Below are positions 1 to 11,702 of a stretch of DNA of 64,000 nt, piece after piece. Positions within the stretch are counted from its first letter, which is position 1. Each line of letters starts with the position of its first letter. The notes under the pieces were generated by a model. That model was not told where the DNA came from and made no database searches. It saw only the letters and a program-made list of their open reading frames with translations. The stretch lies in assembly GCA_014925825.1 (NCBI GenBank), contig JACGCK010000022.1, forward strand, positions 372,001-436,000. The letters are read 5' to 3'. The DNA comes from Pholiota molesta (taxonomy: Eukaryota; Basidiomycota; Agaricomycetes; Agaricales; Strophariaceae). The translations under genes and the position numbers were made by a program.

Positions 1-1140
1 CAGTTGTGCTGCAGCCGCTCCCGGAGTTGAAGCGGTGGCAGATGGCGGGCTTGGCAGGCTTGGGCGCTCCCCCAGACTGGTGCCGCGTTCCTGGTCGCTT
101 AGAAGCTTCGACGCCATCGGCTGCGATGATGGCATCGTACAAGTGGTGGAATCTGAAGGAGGCATCACTGAGGACACTGCGCTGACTGCCGGCGACCTCG
201 TTGCACACGGCGATGTCGTACATGATGATCCGTGGGTGGGTTGAGGGGATTTTGGCCATGGAAAGACTCTCGATATGTTCCCCATAAGCGCGGAGCTCCT
301 GCTCTCGGTGCCTGAAGACGAAGCTCATGGCTTGGACCACTCGGTTCCACGCCGACATCCAATCTCCGGTTGTTTCGATGTGTTTCTTCGGCTCGGCGAG
401 ACCGAATGTGATCTGAGTATCTCCCACACGGCCAACATTCTCCTTAGCAGGCTCCATTTGATGGAGGTTGCTGAAGACGGCATTGAGGTCGACAGGTTCC
501 CCGCGGATGATTCGCTCCCACTGAGAGGTTGGGAATCCAGAGGGCGCAGAGGCGGAGTTGCGAATCCAAAATTTGACCTGCGGGATGTCTCGAGCGAAGA
601 GCGCGAGGAGCTCACGGTTCTTCTGGCAGATGGGATTTTCGGCGTCACGCCCTTCGAGCTCGTCTCGGTACCAGGGCATGTCTGAGAGAGAGAGTCGAGT
701 GCGCTTGGCCGGTCTCTCCCCATCATCGTCGTCTCCGACATCTGCGGCGACGGACTTGGCTGATAGTTCGCTGATGAGATCGTTGATGCGTCGATCGACA
801 TCGGGATCAGGTCGTGGTTCAAGGAGTTCTCCCGCGACTCGTTCTTCTTCCCCAGCGTTTCCCCCATATGGGGCACCTCGCCTAAGCGACTCTCGAGTGG
901 CTGCCTCGTGCGAGTTGATGGCCGAGAGGTATAACGCAAGTGCTTGCTCATGTGCGGGGTCGCTGTTGTCAGGGTCGAATGATGGTCCTGAAGACGAGTG
1001 CAATCACTTGAGGCTTGCTGAGCTGGTCAGACTGGAATCGGTCGACGATGGCATCGAGTTCTTCGATTTGACGCTGCTGCTCAGCCTTGCCAGGAGTGGC
1101 GGATTCGGCAGCCGCAGACGGTCCAGCAGGCTCGGCCATG
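1..1140 (-). pseudogene. Gag-like retroelement protein, frameshifted, runs off the left edge
   Basis: A minus-strand frame with no stop runs from about 1003 to position 1 and leaves the window. It reads through acidic and hydrophilic sequence, an ETTGDWMSAWNRVVQAMSF stretch, and ends at the edge with ICHRFNSGSGC, the start of a Cys/His zinc-finger-like motif. A second minus frame begins with ATG at 1140 (MAEPAGPSAAAESATPGK) and stops near 972, where its sequence continues in the first frame, so a one-base indel near 965-1000 splits the gene. The GDW...AW segment followed by a CxRFN Cys-rich motif is, from memory, typical of Gag-like proteins of basidiomycete retroelements, possibly DIRS-like. 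The class is inference; the frameshift is seen directly. Confidence 0.55.
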
Positions 1141-1590
1141 CCGTGCCCGACAGGCTCGATTCTGTTGGTTCCTGGGTTGGTGGAATTCTCAGGTGGTCTA
1201 ACAACCGAGGTTGTGGGGCCTGTATGCCCTCAGCTATTTGCTCCAGTGGACGTTCTATTAGAACCCCGGGTGGATCGGCCGGGATGCTCGATGACTTCGA
1301 AGAACTCATGGGGCATAGTTCTGCAGTGAGGTACGATGACGAAGTAGTAGTAATGATAAAATGCCTCTGGTACAAAGGGCAGAAGATGATGAGAGAGAGA
1401 GAGGGACGAAATCCCGCTCAACAAAATTTACAGACCCCCAGGGGTCAAATATGAACCGGTGCATGGTCCAGCTCACAGGCAGGACAGCCGACAAAGCTTG
1501 TCGCTGCTCACAGGCACGTGACAAGGGAGGGAGTCTGTGCGTACCAGAGGCCTCGTCGCTCTCATTGGACTTGGGTAAGTTGAGGACTTA
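1141..1590. other. No recognisable gene
   Basis: This stretch lies upstream of the Gag-like fragment on the minus strand and could hold its leader. Short frames exist in several registers, but none has a recognisable motif. A purine-rich run (agagagagaggga) occurs near 1392-1405. Confidence 0.3.
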
Positions 1591-1591
1591 A

Positions 1592-2145
1592 GCTCGATTT
1601 AGTGGTTTGACCACTGGTTCCACTGATCAACCATTGGTTCCAGTGGTTCCACTGATCAACCATTGGTTCCAGTGGTTCCACACTAGTCAACCAGAGCTCA
1701 ACCAGTTGTTCTTGTGGTTTTTATTATCAAACTTAGGGCCTATTGTGATATCTCATAATATTCTCTATTATTCAATAAATCATCAATGTCAAGACTATCT
1801 AATATCAATAAATTTAGGTTTTAAGAAAAAGAAATCATACTATAGTACTATATAGTGAGCCATTGTAAGCCATAGTGCCATAGTATAGATATACTAGCTT
1901 TATAGTACTATATAGCACCCATAGCCAAAACTGAGTTTGCTGATGTTAGTGTTTAGTAACGAGCAGTCAACTGTGATTTTTGGATTGAGATTCACTTTCA
2001 AATCCAATAAGCACACATTTGGCATTATAAAATCATAATATATATATATATATAAATGTATTGAAATTCTATAATACTATTTATTTGCCAAGTAAATTGA
2101 GTAAACAGTGGATAACTGGTACTTGACAACCAAAACTAGTAGTAC
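1592..2145. mobile_element. Possible non-autonomous element with subterminal AACCA/TGGTT repeats
   Basis: The left end carries two direct copies of a unit starting CCACTGATCAACCATTGG (about 1618-1676) plus further TGGTTcCA repeats. The interior is AT-rich with an (AT)n run at 2039-2053. The reverse complement of the right end (near 2110-2145) resembles the left end only imperfectly. It abuts the truncated 3' end of the copia pol. The boundaries and the idea that it is one element are inference. Confidence 0.3.
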
Positions 2146-2164
2146 ACTAGTATTCCAATTAGAT

Positions 2165-3964
2165 GGAGGTTATATATAACAGATTTGTCTTGTTTGGGCC
2201 AGGGTTGCTGTTGAAGTGTGCTAGGTAGGCGACAACTTGAGCGATGTCACTGCGAGTCATGGAGGCGAGATACTGGAGGGAACCGATGCAGCTGAGGTAG
2301 GGAACAGTGCGCATGATTTTGATGTCATCTGGAGTGGATGCGCCCATTCCATTCGTTAGAACGCAGCCAGGAATCATGGGAGTCAAAACAGGACTGCAGT
2401 TGGTCATGTTGTAGCGCTCTAGGATGTCCGGTCTGCTTCAACTCGCTTGAATCCCATTTGAGTAAGGGCAGTGTGCAGCTTGATGTTCCACTGTCTAGCT
2501 GACTGCTTGAGACCATAGAGCAATTTCCGGAGCCTACAGACCTTGTTGGGACCGCCTTCATGGAATCCTTCTGGCTGTCTCATGTAGATGTATTCCTCGA
2601 GGTCTCCATTGGTAAAAGTGGCTGAAATGTTGACAGAGCGCAATTCCAGGTCCTCTGCAGCAGCTATGGCAAACGTCATCTGTATCGTCACAGGGTGAGG
2701 TGTCGGTGCATGGACTTCCTGATAGTCATGTCCGGGACGTTGTGAGCATCCTTGGGCGACGATGCAAGCCTTGTAGCGTTCGATAGAGCCGTCAGAATGT
2801 GTTTTAATGCGAAAGACCCAGCTAGAGCCAATGGCCTTTTCACCTGGTGGGAGGTCCACAATCTCCCAAGTGCCATTTTGGATGAGGGTGTTGTACTCTG
2901 CAAGTGTGGCTTCTTTCCAATGTTCCAAATCATTGCTCTTCAAGGCCTGCTTGTAGTTGTGTGGATCTGACGTTGAGGCAGCTCCAGCAAATTGAATTTC
3001 GTCCATGTCGTTGTCTAGAGCAGGGCCAGCGTCGTTCTCATTCGCAGGAGCAGCAGGAGCCGGAGTGACCTTCCACCATTCTCTAGGAGGCTTTGGAATG
3101 CGAGTAGAGCGTCGAGTTGGCTCAGCTGTGCCTCTAGGTGGATGCGGAGCGCGAGGAGCATTAGTTGGAGGTGGAACGGGTGCAGGAGGTGGCGAAATGC
3201 ATTCAGGAGTGTGTGGTGGAAGCTCAGGAGCAGACTGTTTGCATTTTGGTGGAGCTGGCTTGTCTGGTGGCGGAATATCCGCTGGAACGTCGTTGGGTGC
3301 TAGGAGAGGCTGTGGTAATGCATCTGGTTCGATTGGTGTGATTTCGGGCTCAGGAACGAAGCTGTCATCCCCCCCGGAATCTGGTACGTCTGGGAAGGTT
3401 GCAGGAGTGCCAACAGGCGTCAGGTCAACTGGAGACGTGCGCTTGAGGCCTGGAAAGCTCCTTTCGTCGAAGATAGCTTGTTCTGAGATGATAAACTTCC
3501 TAGTGACCGGATTGTAGAACTGCCAGCCCTTGTAGCCAGATGGATAGCCAACAAAGATGCACTTCTCCATGTGCGATTGGAGTGATTTGCGCTGATCTCG
3601 CTGAATATAGACGTAGGCAGTACACCCAAAGACTCGGAAATGGCTAATGTCCGGTTTCTTGTTGAACCAAGCAGTGTAGGGTGTTGTACCAGGCAGAGGC
3701 GACGTAGGGAGGCGATTCCAGACATGGACATAGGCAGTGACCGCATAGGCCCAGATGGAAGCAGGGAGGTTGGATTCGTTGAGCATGGCTGTAGCATGGT
3801 CAGAAATGGTGCAATTAGCACGCTCTGTGACGCCGTTCTGCGATTCCTGGTGCTATGGTGTCGTGTAATACCGCACTGATCAGTGAATTTGAGGAAAGCA
3901 TTGGACATGTACTCTCCACCCTTGTCATCCTGCAGAGCCTTGATTTTCACATTGACCTGGTTCT
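2165..3964 (-). pseudogene. Ty1/copia pol, 3' half: integrase core to reverse transcriptase, catalytic core deleted
   Basis: On the minus strand the sequence begins in the integrase core (DDKGGEYMSNAFLKF), shifts frame near 3790-3880, then runs through integrase C-terminus, a Pro-rich linker and the reverse transcriptase start (NGTWEIVDLPPGEKAIGSSW). RT continues to YGLKQSARQWN and ends at GFKRVEADR (about 2430). Directly after this the frame changes and DILERYNMTNCSPV follows, so the roughly 80-90 residues that normally lie between them, including the YVDD active site, are missing. The sequence stops again after LAHFNSNPG (about 2195), and no RNase H or 3' LTR is visible. This is clearly a dead copy. 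It is the continuation of the fragment at 11710-12516. Confidence 0.85.
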
Positions 3965-3981
3965 CTGCATACACTAGTGCC

Positions 3982-6135
3982 TGACTGGTGGGCACCACTT
4001 TTATCATATCTTTGTGGCATTTGCCATGGGGCCGATCTCCACAGTGCCAATGTTTTTAATCAGACAGCTCTCATAATAATTGCCACAGCTGTTTCTTTCA
4101 TTTATGTCTATCATTATCTCATAACTTGTAGGCAACTTTTGAGGGCATTTCATTAGGTTGTCTAGGGCTATTTCATTACTGTTTGATAGTCTTGCTGTGT
4201 TATCTCATTGCTAAATACATGTCTCATTAGGTTACCATAGTCTATCATATATATTTCAAAGAGATACCATGGAATATCATAAGTGTCTGATTAGTATGCC
4301 TTAATATCTCAATATTTAGATTGTTGTCTCTTTCAAATACCACAAAATTTTATTCTATCTCAATCTGATACCACAGAATCTCATAAATAGATTTGCATTT
4401 CAATAAATTGGCACAGGTTCTCATAACCATTTCATTCTAATACCATAGAATTTCATAAACATCTCAATCAGCTGCCACAGAATCTCATACAGGGATTTTC
4501 ATATCAATGTAATGCCACAAAATCTCATATGCATTTCATTCTGATGCCATAGAATCTCATAAGCATCTCAATCAGCTGCCACAGAATTTCATATGGGGAT
4601 TTGCATATCAATGTGATGCCACAAAATCTCATATGCATTTCATTCTGATGCCATAGAATCTCATAAGCATCTCAATTAGCTGCCACAGAATCTCATATGC
4701 ATTTCATTCTGATACCATAGAATCTTATAAGCATCTCAATTAGCTGCCACAGAATCTTATGGGGATTTGCGTATCAATGTGATGCCACAAAATCTCATAT
4801 GCATTTCATTCTAATACCATAGAATCTCATAACCCAATTTGCATCTCATTACAATGGCATAGAATTTCATTAGCATTTCAATCTAATACCATAGAATCTC
4901 ATAAGTGTCTCAATGTGATGCCACAAAATCTCATAATCCACTCTATGTCTCATTATAATGGCATAGAATCTCATACACATCTCATTCTGATGCCACGAAA
5001 TCTCATAAGCATCTCAATCAGGTGCCATAGAATCTCATACTAGCATTTGCATCTCAATAATTTGGCATCAAATCTCAGAGATGAGATCTATTGCTGCCAT
5101 GTATGCTTAGTGGGCTTTTATATTTAGAATTCCCATCAGATCAATAGATCAGATTAATCAAGGACATGGTATGATAAGATTTCCCAAAATAGCAATGCCT
5201 TATTGGGTATAGAACCATATTTGGATGTGGGAATATCCCAAAATAGAATATATCCACTATTATTGGTGCTGCATATTGCAGCTTGGGCGCTTCCCCTGGG
5301 CGGGTATAGGACTATGTTATACCGGAAGATGCGCATTTTTAATACGAATCCAACGCAAAAGGTTGCGTGATTATATCTGCACGCGTTCACGAGATATAAG
5401 CGAAATACTGGGTGCGCTAAACGAGCGAAAACTGTAATTTGCATTTCCTCTATAACCGGTGGGTCTATTTGTACGCTCTAAATCACATTATGTAGGTGTT
5501 ATAAAGAGCTTTAAAACGCGCCCTTGATCACGTATCTGCGTCAGGTATTAGCGCGGGAAATTGCGTGCGCTTATTTAAAAACGCGCGCTTCTAGCGCCCG
5601 CATTTCTCACGCTACTTTTACGAAAACATACCGTAAAATACTACGCATATGTACCTCTCTACTGCATTTTAGTTGGAATGATTCGATGAAATGGTGCACC
5701 TGTATTTGCATTTTAATTGATCTATATATACTCTAGCAGCCAATAGATCAGTTTGTGCAATTTTGTACAGTTCTACCCTCCTGAATTTTCTCAATTTAAT
5801 AATATAGGTATTGTGGCAACAGATGAGGTGCAGGAGAGCGAAATAGAATGGGTGCTGGCATGGAAAATAGGCTGGATTGATCCAGATTACCATATTTGGC
5901 TAGCCATCAGTGGCAGATCCCTCTGGACCCCCTCAAAAGTAGGCATGCATTTCTCCATCAATTCCTCACCGAATCACTCCGTTTTTTCTGTGAATTATAT
6001 CTATACAAATGGAACATTACCTCTACTGTGTTACATTTGCCACTTTATCTATTGGTGGTTATGTATCCACTGATATTACTTTTTGGCCCAGGTGAGCAAT
6101 ATCTATCTTTTGAAGGACTCCATATTTCATCTTGA
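3982..6135 (+). repeat. E1 left arm
   Basis: The outer part (about 4390-5090) is an array of degenerate units built on AATCTCATA. The inner part (about 5150-6130) is a non-repetitive core shared with E2, starting near TGGGAATATCCCAAAATAG. It is rich in CpG compared with the matching core of E2. Confidence 0.85.
4390..5090 (+). repeat. Degenerate tandem array in E1 left arm
   Basis: Roughly twenty units, about 30-42 nt apart, alternate TGCCACARAATCTCATA and GCATTTCATTCTGATRCC type sequences. Some units add a ggggatttgcatatcaatg insert. The mirror array lies at about 7418-8118. Confidence 0.8.
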
Positions 6136-6372
6136 TTTAACTTGGAATGGGAAGAGAAAAATCAGTAGATCATGGAATATGTGTTTGAAATAGCCCACTA
6201 GCATACCTTATTTCGCTTTTGAGATAGTAGACTATCACTGCTCACAGTTTCTATAGCTTTTGTTACTTGTCCTTAGACCATTTCTATAATACCATTTCAA
6301 ATCATGACCATACACCTTTCCAAACACATGTTCCTGGATATACTGATTTTTTGCTTTCTATTCCAAGTTAAA

Positions 6373-8526
6373 TCAGGATAAAATATGGAGTCCTTCAAAA
6401 GATAGATATTGCTCACCTGGGCCAAAAAGTAATATCAGTGGATACATAACCACCAATAGATAAAGTGGCAAATGTAACACAGTAGAGGTAATGTTCCATT
6501 TGTATAGATATAATTCACAGAAAAAACGGAGTGATTCGGTGAGGAATTGATGGAGAAATGCATGCCTACTTTTGAGGGGGTCCAGAGGGATCTGCCACTG
6601 ATGGCTAGCCAAATATGGTAATCTGGATCAATCCAGCCTATTTTCCATGCCAGCACCCATTCTATTTCGCTCTCCTGCACCTCATCTGTTGCCACAATAC
6701 CTATATTATTAAATTGAGAAAATTCAGGAGGGTAGAACTGTACAAAATTGCACAAACTGATCTATTGGCTGCTAGAGTATATATAGATCAATTAAAATGC
6801 AAATACAGGTGCACCATTTCATCGAATCATTCCAACTAAAATGCAGTAGAGAGGTACATATGCGTAGTATTTTACGGTATGTTTTCGTAAAAGTAGCGTG
6901 AGAAATGCGGGCGCTAGAAGCGCGCGTTTTTAAATAAGCGCACGCAATTTCCCGCGCTAATACCTGACGCAGATACGTGATCAAGGGCGCGTTTTAAAGC
7001 TCTTTATAACACCTACATAATGTGATTTAGAGCGTACAAATAGACCCACCGGTTATAGAGGAAATGCAAATTACAGTTTTCGCTCGTTTAGCGCACCCAG
7101 TATTTCGCTTATATCTCGTGAACGCGTGCAGATATAATCACGCAACCTTTTGCGTTGGATTCGTATTAAAAATGCGCATCTTCCGGTATAACATAGTCCT
7201 ATACCCGCCCAGGGGAAGCGCCCAAGCTGCAATATGCAGCACCAATAATAGTGGATATATTCTATTTTGGGATATTCCCACATCCAAATATGGTTCTATA
7301 CCCAATAAGGCATTGCTATTTTGGGAAATCTTATCATACCATGTCCTTGATTAATCTGATCTATTGATCTGATGGGAATTCTAAATATAAAAGCCCACTA
7401 AGCATACATGGCAGCAATAGATCTCATCTCTGAGATTTGATGCCAAATTATTGAGATGCAAATGCTAGTATGAGATTCTATGGCACCTGATTGAGATGCT
7501 TATGAGATTTCGTGGCATCAGAATGAGATGTGTATGAGATTCTATGCCATTATAATGAGACATAGAGTGGATTATGAGATTTTGTGGCATCACATTGAGA
7601 CACTTATGAGATTCTATGGTATTAGATTGAAATGCTAATGAAATTCTATGCCATTGTAATGAGATGCAAATTGGGTTATGAGATTCTATGGTATTAGAAT
7701 GAAATGCATATGAGATTTTGTGGCATCACATTGATACGCAAATCCCCATAAGATTCTGTGGCAGCTAATTGAGATGCTTATAAGATTCTATGGTATCAGA
7801 ATGAAATGCATATGAGATTCTGTGGCAGCTAATTGAGATGCTTATGAGATTCTATGGCATCAGAATGAAATGCATATGAGATTTTGTGGCATCACATTGA
7901 TATGCAAATCCCCATATGAAATTCTGTGGCAGCTGATTGAGATGCTTATGAGATTCTATGGCATCAGAATGAAATGCATATGAGATTTTGTGGCATTACA
8001 TTGATATGAAAATCCCTGTATGAGATTCTGTGGCAGCTGATTGAGATGTTTATGAAATTCTATGGTATTAGAATGAAATGGTTATGAGAACCTGTGCCAA
8101 TTTATTGAAATGCAAATCTATTTATGAGATTCTGTGGTATCAGATTGAGATAGAATAAAATTTTGTGGTATTTGAAAGAGACAACAATCTAAATATTGAG
8201 ATATTAAGGCATACTAATCAGACACTTATGATATTCCATGGTATCTCTTTGAAATATATATGATAGACTATGGTAACCTAATGAGACATGTATTTAGCAA
8301 TGAGATAACACAGCAAGACTATCAAACAGTAATGAAATAGCCCTAGACAACCTAATGAAATGCCCTCAAAAGTTGCCTACAAGTTATGAGATAATGATAG
8401 ACATAAATGAAAGAAACAGCTGTGGCAATTATTATGAGAGCTGTCTGATTAAAAACATTGGCACTGTGGAGATCGGCCCCATGGCAAATGCCACAAAGAT
8501 ATGATAAAAGTGGTGCCCACCAGTCA
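6373..8526 (-). repeat. E1 right arm, reverse complement of the left arm
   Basis: It pairs base for base with 3982-6135. Sampled stretches were identical, including the frames at 7064-7354, 6772-6984 and 6435-6755. The single protein difference noticed is Ser to Leu near the inner edge of the frame at 6373-6612. Confidence 0.85.
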
Positions 8527-11500
8527 GTGCCTACCACTTACAATGATAACGTAGTGGCAACACTCAGCACACCTGCTGTGATAATTGCAGTGTGAGTTAT
8601 GATATGAAATTAAAAGTATGGAATGAAATTGAATGCAATAAGACGATTTCATTTGTTGTCATATGTGATTTCAATTCTGTGGAGTGAGCACTTTCATTTT
8701 ACTGGTCAGAATTTCATTTCTATCCTGTCTGGGATTTCATTAGCTGCAGTTGTGTATTTCATTCTATGTCACATGCAATTTCATTCTATGGTGTATGCAA
8801 TTTCATTCTGTAGTATATGCGCTTTCATTCCTTGTAGTGTGCGATTTCATTATTTCTTGTAGGTGATTTCTTTTCTTGCCACAGAGGATTCCATATTCCT
8901 TATAGGTGGTTTCATTCTCTGCCATAGGCACTTTTTTAAATTTCTATATATAGAATTATAATGTAATCTGTTGATTCAATGATAAGATAATGATCAGATC
9001 AATCAGGTGAATAATCTGGCACATGATATGATAAGACTTCCCAAAATATCATTGCCTCATTAGGTATAGGACCCTATTTGGGTGTGGGAATATCCCAAAA
9101 TAGAAGATATCCACTATTATTGGTATTGCATATTGCAGCTTGGGCGCCTCCCCTGGGAGAGTATAGGACCATCTTATATCAGTAGGTGTGTATTTTTACT
9201 GCGAATCCAATGCAAAAGGTTTCGTGATTTTATCTGGAGCCATTCACAATATATAAACAAAATACTGGGGCAATAAATAGGTGCCTGATGTAATTTGTAC
9301 CTTTCTCTATATCTGGCGGCCCAATCCTTATGCTTTAAATTACATTATGTAGATGCTATTGAGGGCTTTCTAACGCGTGCTTGATCATTTATATCCGTTA
9401 GGTATTGGTGTACAAAAATGTGTGCACTTATTTAGAAACGCGCACTTCTAGCGGCCGCATTTCTCACGCTCCTTGCACCAAAGCATACTCAAAAATACCA
9501 CATATGTGTACCTATCCGCTGCATTTTATTTGGAGTAGTTCCATGATGCATTGCACCTCTATTTGCATTTTGATTGTTGTGCATTTACTTTAGCAAGCAA
9601 TGGACCAATTTGTGCGATTTCTACCGGGTTCCACTCCTCTTATTTTTCCGAATTTAATAATACAGGTACTCTGGCAAGTTGTGGGGTGCAAGAGAGCGAA
9701 ATAGAATGGGTGCTGGCATGGAAAATAGGCTGGATTGATCCAGATTACCATATTTGGCTAGCCATCAGTGGCAGATTCCTTTGGACCTCCCCAGAAGTAG
9801 GCATTTATTTCTCTACCAATTCTTAACCAAATCGCTCCATTTCTTTTGTAAATTATATCTATACAAATGGAACATCACCTCCACCATGTTAGATTTCCAA
9901 ATTTATCTATTGGTGGTTATGTATCCACTGATTTCGCTTTTTGGCCCAGGTGAACAATATCTATCTTTTGAAATACTCCATATTTCATCCTGATTCAACT
10001 TGGAATAGAAAGAGAAAAATCAGTAGACCTTGGAACATGTGTTTGAAATAGTCCAGTAGCATACCTTATTTTGCTTTTGAGATAGTAGGCTATGACTGCT
10101 TACAGTTCTTATAGCTTTTGTAACATGTCTGTAGACCATTTGTATAATACCATTTCAAATCATGCCCATGAACCTTTCCAAACACATGTTCCTAAACCTA
10201 CTGATTTTTCTCTTTCTGTTCCAAGTTAAATCATAATGAAATATGGTGTATTTCAGAAGATAGATATTGCTCATCTGGGCCAAAAAGCGAAATCAGTGGA
10301 AACATGATCACCAATAGACAAAATTACAAATCTAACATAGTGGAAGTGATGGTCTCTTTGTATAAATATGATTTACAAAGGAAATGAAGTGATTTGGGCA
10401 GGAATTGATGGAGAAATAAATGCCTACTTCTGAGGAGGTACAAAGGGATCTGCCACTGATGGCTAGCCAAATATGGTAATTCAGATCAATCCATGCTATT
10501 TCCCATGCCAGCACCCATTCTATTTTGGTCTCTTGAGGCCCATCTCTTGTCACAATATTAATAGCATTAAATTGAGAAAATTCAGGAGAATGGAACCATG
10601 CAAAAATTGGGCAATTTGGCCTATTTTATGCTAGGGTATATCCACAACAATGAAAATGCAAATACAGGTGCACCATTGTATCGAATCATCCCAAATAAAT
10701 TGTAGCAGGCAGGTACATATAAGTAGTATTTTTGAGCATGTATTGGTAATAAGAGCGTGGGAAACGCGTGCGCTAGAAGCGCGCGTCTTTAAATAAGTGC
10801 ATGCATTTGTCTGCACCAATACCTAACGGATATAAATGATCAAGCACGCGTTAGAAAGCCCTCAATAGCATCTACATAATGTAATTTAAAGCATAAGGAT
10901 TGGCCTGCCAGATATAGAGAAAGGTACAAATTACATCAGGCACCTATTTATTGCCCCAGTATTTTGTTTATATATTGTGAATGGCTCCAGATAAAATCAC
11001 GAAACCTTTTGCATTGGATTCGCAGTAAAAATACACACCTACTGATATAAGATGGTCCTATACTCTCCCAGGGGAGGCGCCCAAGCTGCAATATGCAATA
11101 CCAATAATAGTGGATATCTTCTATTTTGGGATATTCCCACACCCAAATAGGGTCCTATACCTAATGAGGCAATGATATTTTGGGAAGTCTTATCATATCA
11201 TGTGCCAGATTATTCACCTGATTGATCTGATCATTATCTTATCATTGAATCAACAGATTACATTATAATTCTATATATAGAAATTTAAAAAAGTGCCTAT
11301 GGCAGAGAATGAAACCACCTATAAGGAATATGGAATCCTCTGTGGCAAGAAAAGAAATCACCTACAAGAAATAATGAAATCGCACACTACAAGGAATGAA
11401 AGCGCATATACTACAGAATGAAATTGCATACACCATAGAATGAAATTGCATGTGACATAGAATGAAATACACAACTGCAGCTAATGAAATCCCAGACAGG

Positions 11501-11702
11501 ATAGAAATGAAATTCTAACCAGTAAAATGAAAGTGCTCACTCCACAGAATTGAAATCACATATGACAACAAATGAAATCGTCTTATTGCATTCAATTTCA
11601 TTCCATACTTCTGATTTCATATCATAACTCACACTGCAATTATCACAGCAGGTGTGCTGAGTGTTGCCACTACGTTATCATTGTAAGTGGTAGGCACCAC
11701 TC
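8527..11702. mobile_element. E2: older palindromic element related to E1, main part
   Basis: The first 10 bp of E2 are at 3972-3981, cut off by E1; the rest is here. Position x pairs with 20224 minus x without net indels from the tips to near the centre (about 10112). The outer 0.88 kb of the arms is almost identical, while the inner 0.6 kb differs at many positions. The inner core is homologous to the E1 core (IGWIDPDYHIWLAISGR-encoding stretch, TGGGAATATCCC block, central ATACCATTTCAAATCATG). The outer parts use different repeat units built on ATTTCATTCT. Confidence 0.8.
8600..8935 (+). repeat. TTTCATT tandem array in E2 left arm
   Basis: About ten degenerate units with TTTCATT spaced roughly 26-35 nt apart, for example CATGCAATTTCATTCTATGG. 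The mirror array is at 11289-11624. The unit differs from the TCTCATA unit of E1 although the element cores are homologous. Confidence 0.7.

Larger units (their letters stand above)
3982..8526. mobile_element. E1: giant palindromic (foldback) element, 4.5 kb
   Basis: Position x on the plus strand pairs with position 12508 minus x across the whole element. The arms 3982-6135 and 6373-8526 hold the same frames at mirrored positions (for example 5154-5444 with 7064-7354, and 5524-5736 with 6772-6984). I saw only one or two differences, close to the centre, and no net indel. The 237-bp centre (6136-6372) is only partly symmetrical. The ends read TGACTGGTGGG inward on both sides. GTGCC flanks it on both sides (3977-3981 and 8527-8531), consistent with a 5-bp target duplication within E2's terminus (6 bp if the shared A is counted). 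Confidence 0.85.
3972..11702. mobile_element. Compound foldback insertion in copia pol with 7-bp target duplication
   Basis: The 7-mer CTGCATA is present at 3965-3971 and again at 11703-11709. Removing everything after the first copy through the second rejoins the copia integrase in frame (FKAYA then ENQVN on the minus strand), so the duplication and the limits are well supported. The outer ends match imperfectly as inverted repeats (CACTAGTGCC against GAGTGGTGCC). Inside are two long palindromes: E2 forms the outer element and E1 is inserted near its left tip. No transposase-sized frame is present; the longest frame is 106 codons. Confidence 0.85.

Noticed and set aside
558..1454. A 298-codon plus-strand frame
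   Set aside because: Antisense to the Gag-like fragment; Ser/Arg-rich composition typical of a reverse-strand shadow.
4390..5090. Possible CRISPR-like array
   Set aside because: Units are degenerate, spacing varies and the host is a eukaryote; it is an arm minisatellite.
5753..6073. Frames of 96-106 codons in the palindromes as genes
   Set aside because: Each appears in mirror image on both arms, starts and stops arbitrarily and has no domain; kept only as an observation about one conserved stretch.
3982..8526. E1 as an inverted-duplication assembly artefact
   Set aside because: Considered because of arm identity. The asymmetric centre, the GTGCC repeats at both edges and the related but diverged E2 favour a real element, though long reads should confirm.
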